Shown here: positions 26,967-27,092 of the stretch, piece by piece | Layout of the letters: each line of letters begins with the position of its first letter | Numbering within the stretch: position 1 is the stretch's first letter | IMG/VR virus record: IMGVR_UViG_3300010933_000065 | Location: 1-27,092 of that record | Length of the DNA: 27,092 nucleotides | Source: a virus | Strand: one strand, 5' to 3' | Translations under genes and position numbers: made by a program | The notes under the pieces: generated by a model | Seen by the model: only the letters and a program-made list of their open reading frames with translations | Database searches by the model: none | Told to the model about the DNA's origin: nothing

Positions 26967-27092
26967 ATCCGTTCTCCCATTGTCTCAATTCCGTTGTCGA
27001 TTGCTTCTCGAATAGACGGCTTCCAATCTTCAACTTCAAGATAGAAGCTCCAAGCACCAGCTAGCGGCTCATCGACTACAAGAGGTTGGTGT
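26963..27092 (-). CDS. C-terminal end of an unknown gene running out of the window
   Basis: An open frame enters from the window edge and ends in TGA overlapping the next ATG. The visible 42 residues include VVDEPLAGAWSFYLEVEDW and end NGIETMGERI. Too short to assign. Confidence 0.6.
   Translation of the reverse strand, partial: HQPLVVDEPLAGAWSFYLEVEDWKPSIREAIDNGIETMGERI

Overview
The window is a segment of a tailed double-stranded DNA phage with a contractile (Mu/P2-like) tail that infects a Gram-negative host. The evidence is an ordered Mu gp45-gp46-gp47-gp48 baseplate block, a lysis cassette that ends in a spanin pair with an outer-membrane lipoprotein, and a self-encoded replication and recombination set. 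No integrase, repressor, tRNA gene or CRISPR array was seen, so temperate or lytic lifestyle cannot be decided here.

Layout. Positions 1-6194 (+ strand) hold the late genes: end of the baseplate spike, gp46-like protein with a glycine-rich adhesin-like extension, baseplate J protein, gp48-like protein, tail fibre, then a lysis block (small membrane protein, M15 peptidase endolysin, holin candidate, overlapping i-/o-spanin, another membrane protein). A GC-rich, hairpin-dense 180-bp island separates these from the convergent - strand genes. From 15212 down to 6378 (- strand) run a zinc-ribbon protein, ATP-dependent ligase, HD phosphohydrolase, ThyX-like protein, deoxyribosyltransferase-like protein, HAD phosphatase, SDR, VOC protein, DUF6378-like protein, DnaQ exonuclease, a tiny zinc ribbon, and a DnaE-type polymerase. 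Nearly all overlap by a few bases, as in one transcript. The mix of nucleotide and small-molecule enzymes suggests a nucleotide-remodelling or DNA-base-modification pathway of unknown product.

Positions 15647-20306 (- strand) are an accessory zone of short genes, two of them apparently broken (an in-frame amber codon and a poly-T frameshift). From 16273 upward the genes are separated by eight copies of a previously unfamiliar, roughly 75-nt structured element: a long hairpin right after the upstream stop codon, a second small hairpin that competes for the same strand, then a near-invariant ribosome-binding block AAAGGGGTTAAG before the start codon. Compensatory changes between copies, with mostly - sense G-U wobbles, point to an RNA function. 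This is the most novel feature of the window. A 240-nt leader with a 27-codon peptide and an attenuator-like U-tract stem precedes the ligase operon.

Positions 20840-27092 (- strand) hold the recombination and DNA-processing genes: Sak4-like ATPase, DUF669 single-strand-binding protein with a very long Pro/Ala tail, Cas4/RecB-like Fe-S nuclease, and an SF2 helicase flanked by two unrelated free-standing homing-type endonucleases (HNH on one side, PD-(D/E)XK on the other). A gene-free 450-bp stretch lies between this block and the accessory zone. Functional calls rest on motifs read by eye; no database search was possible.
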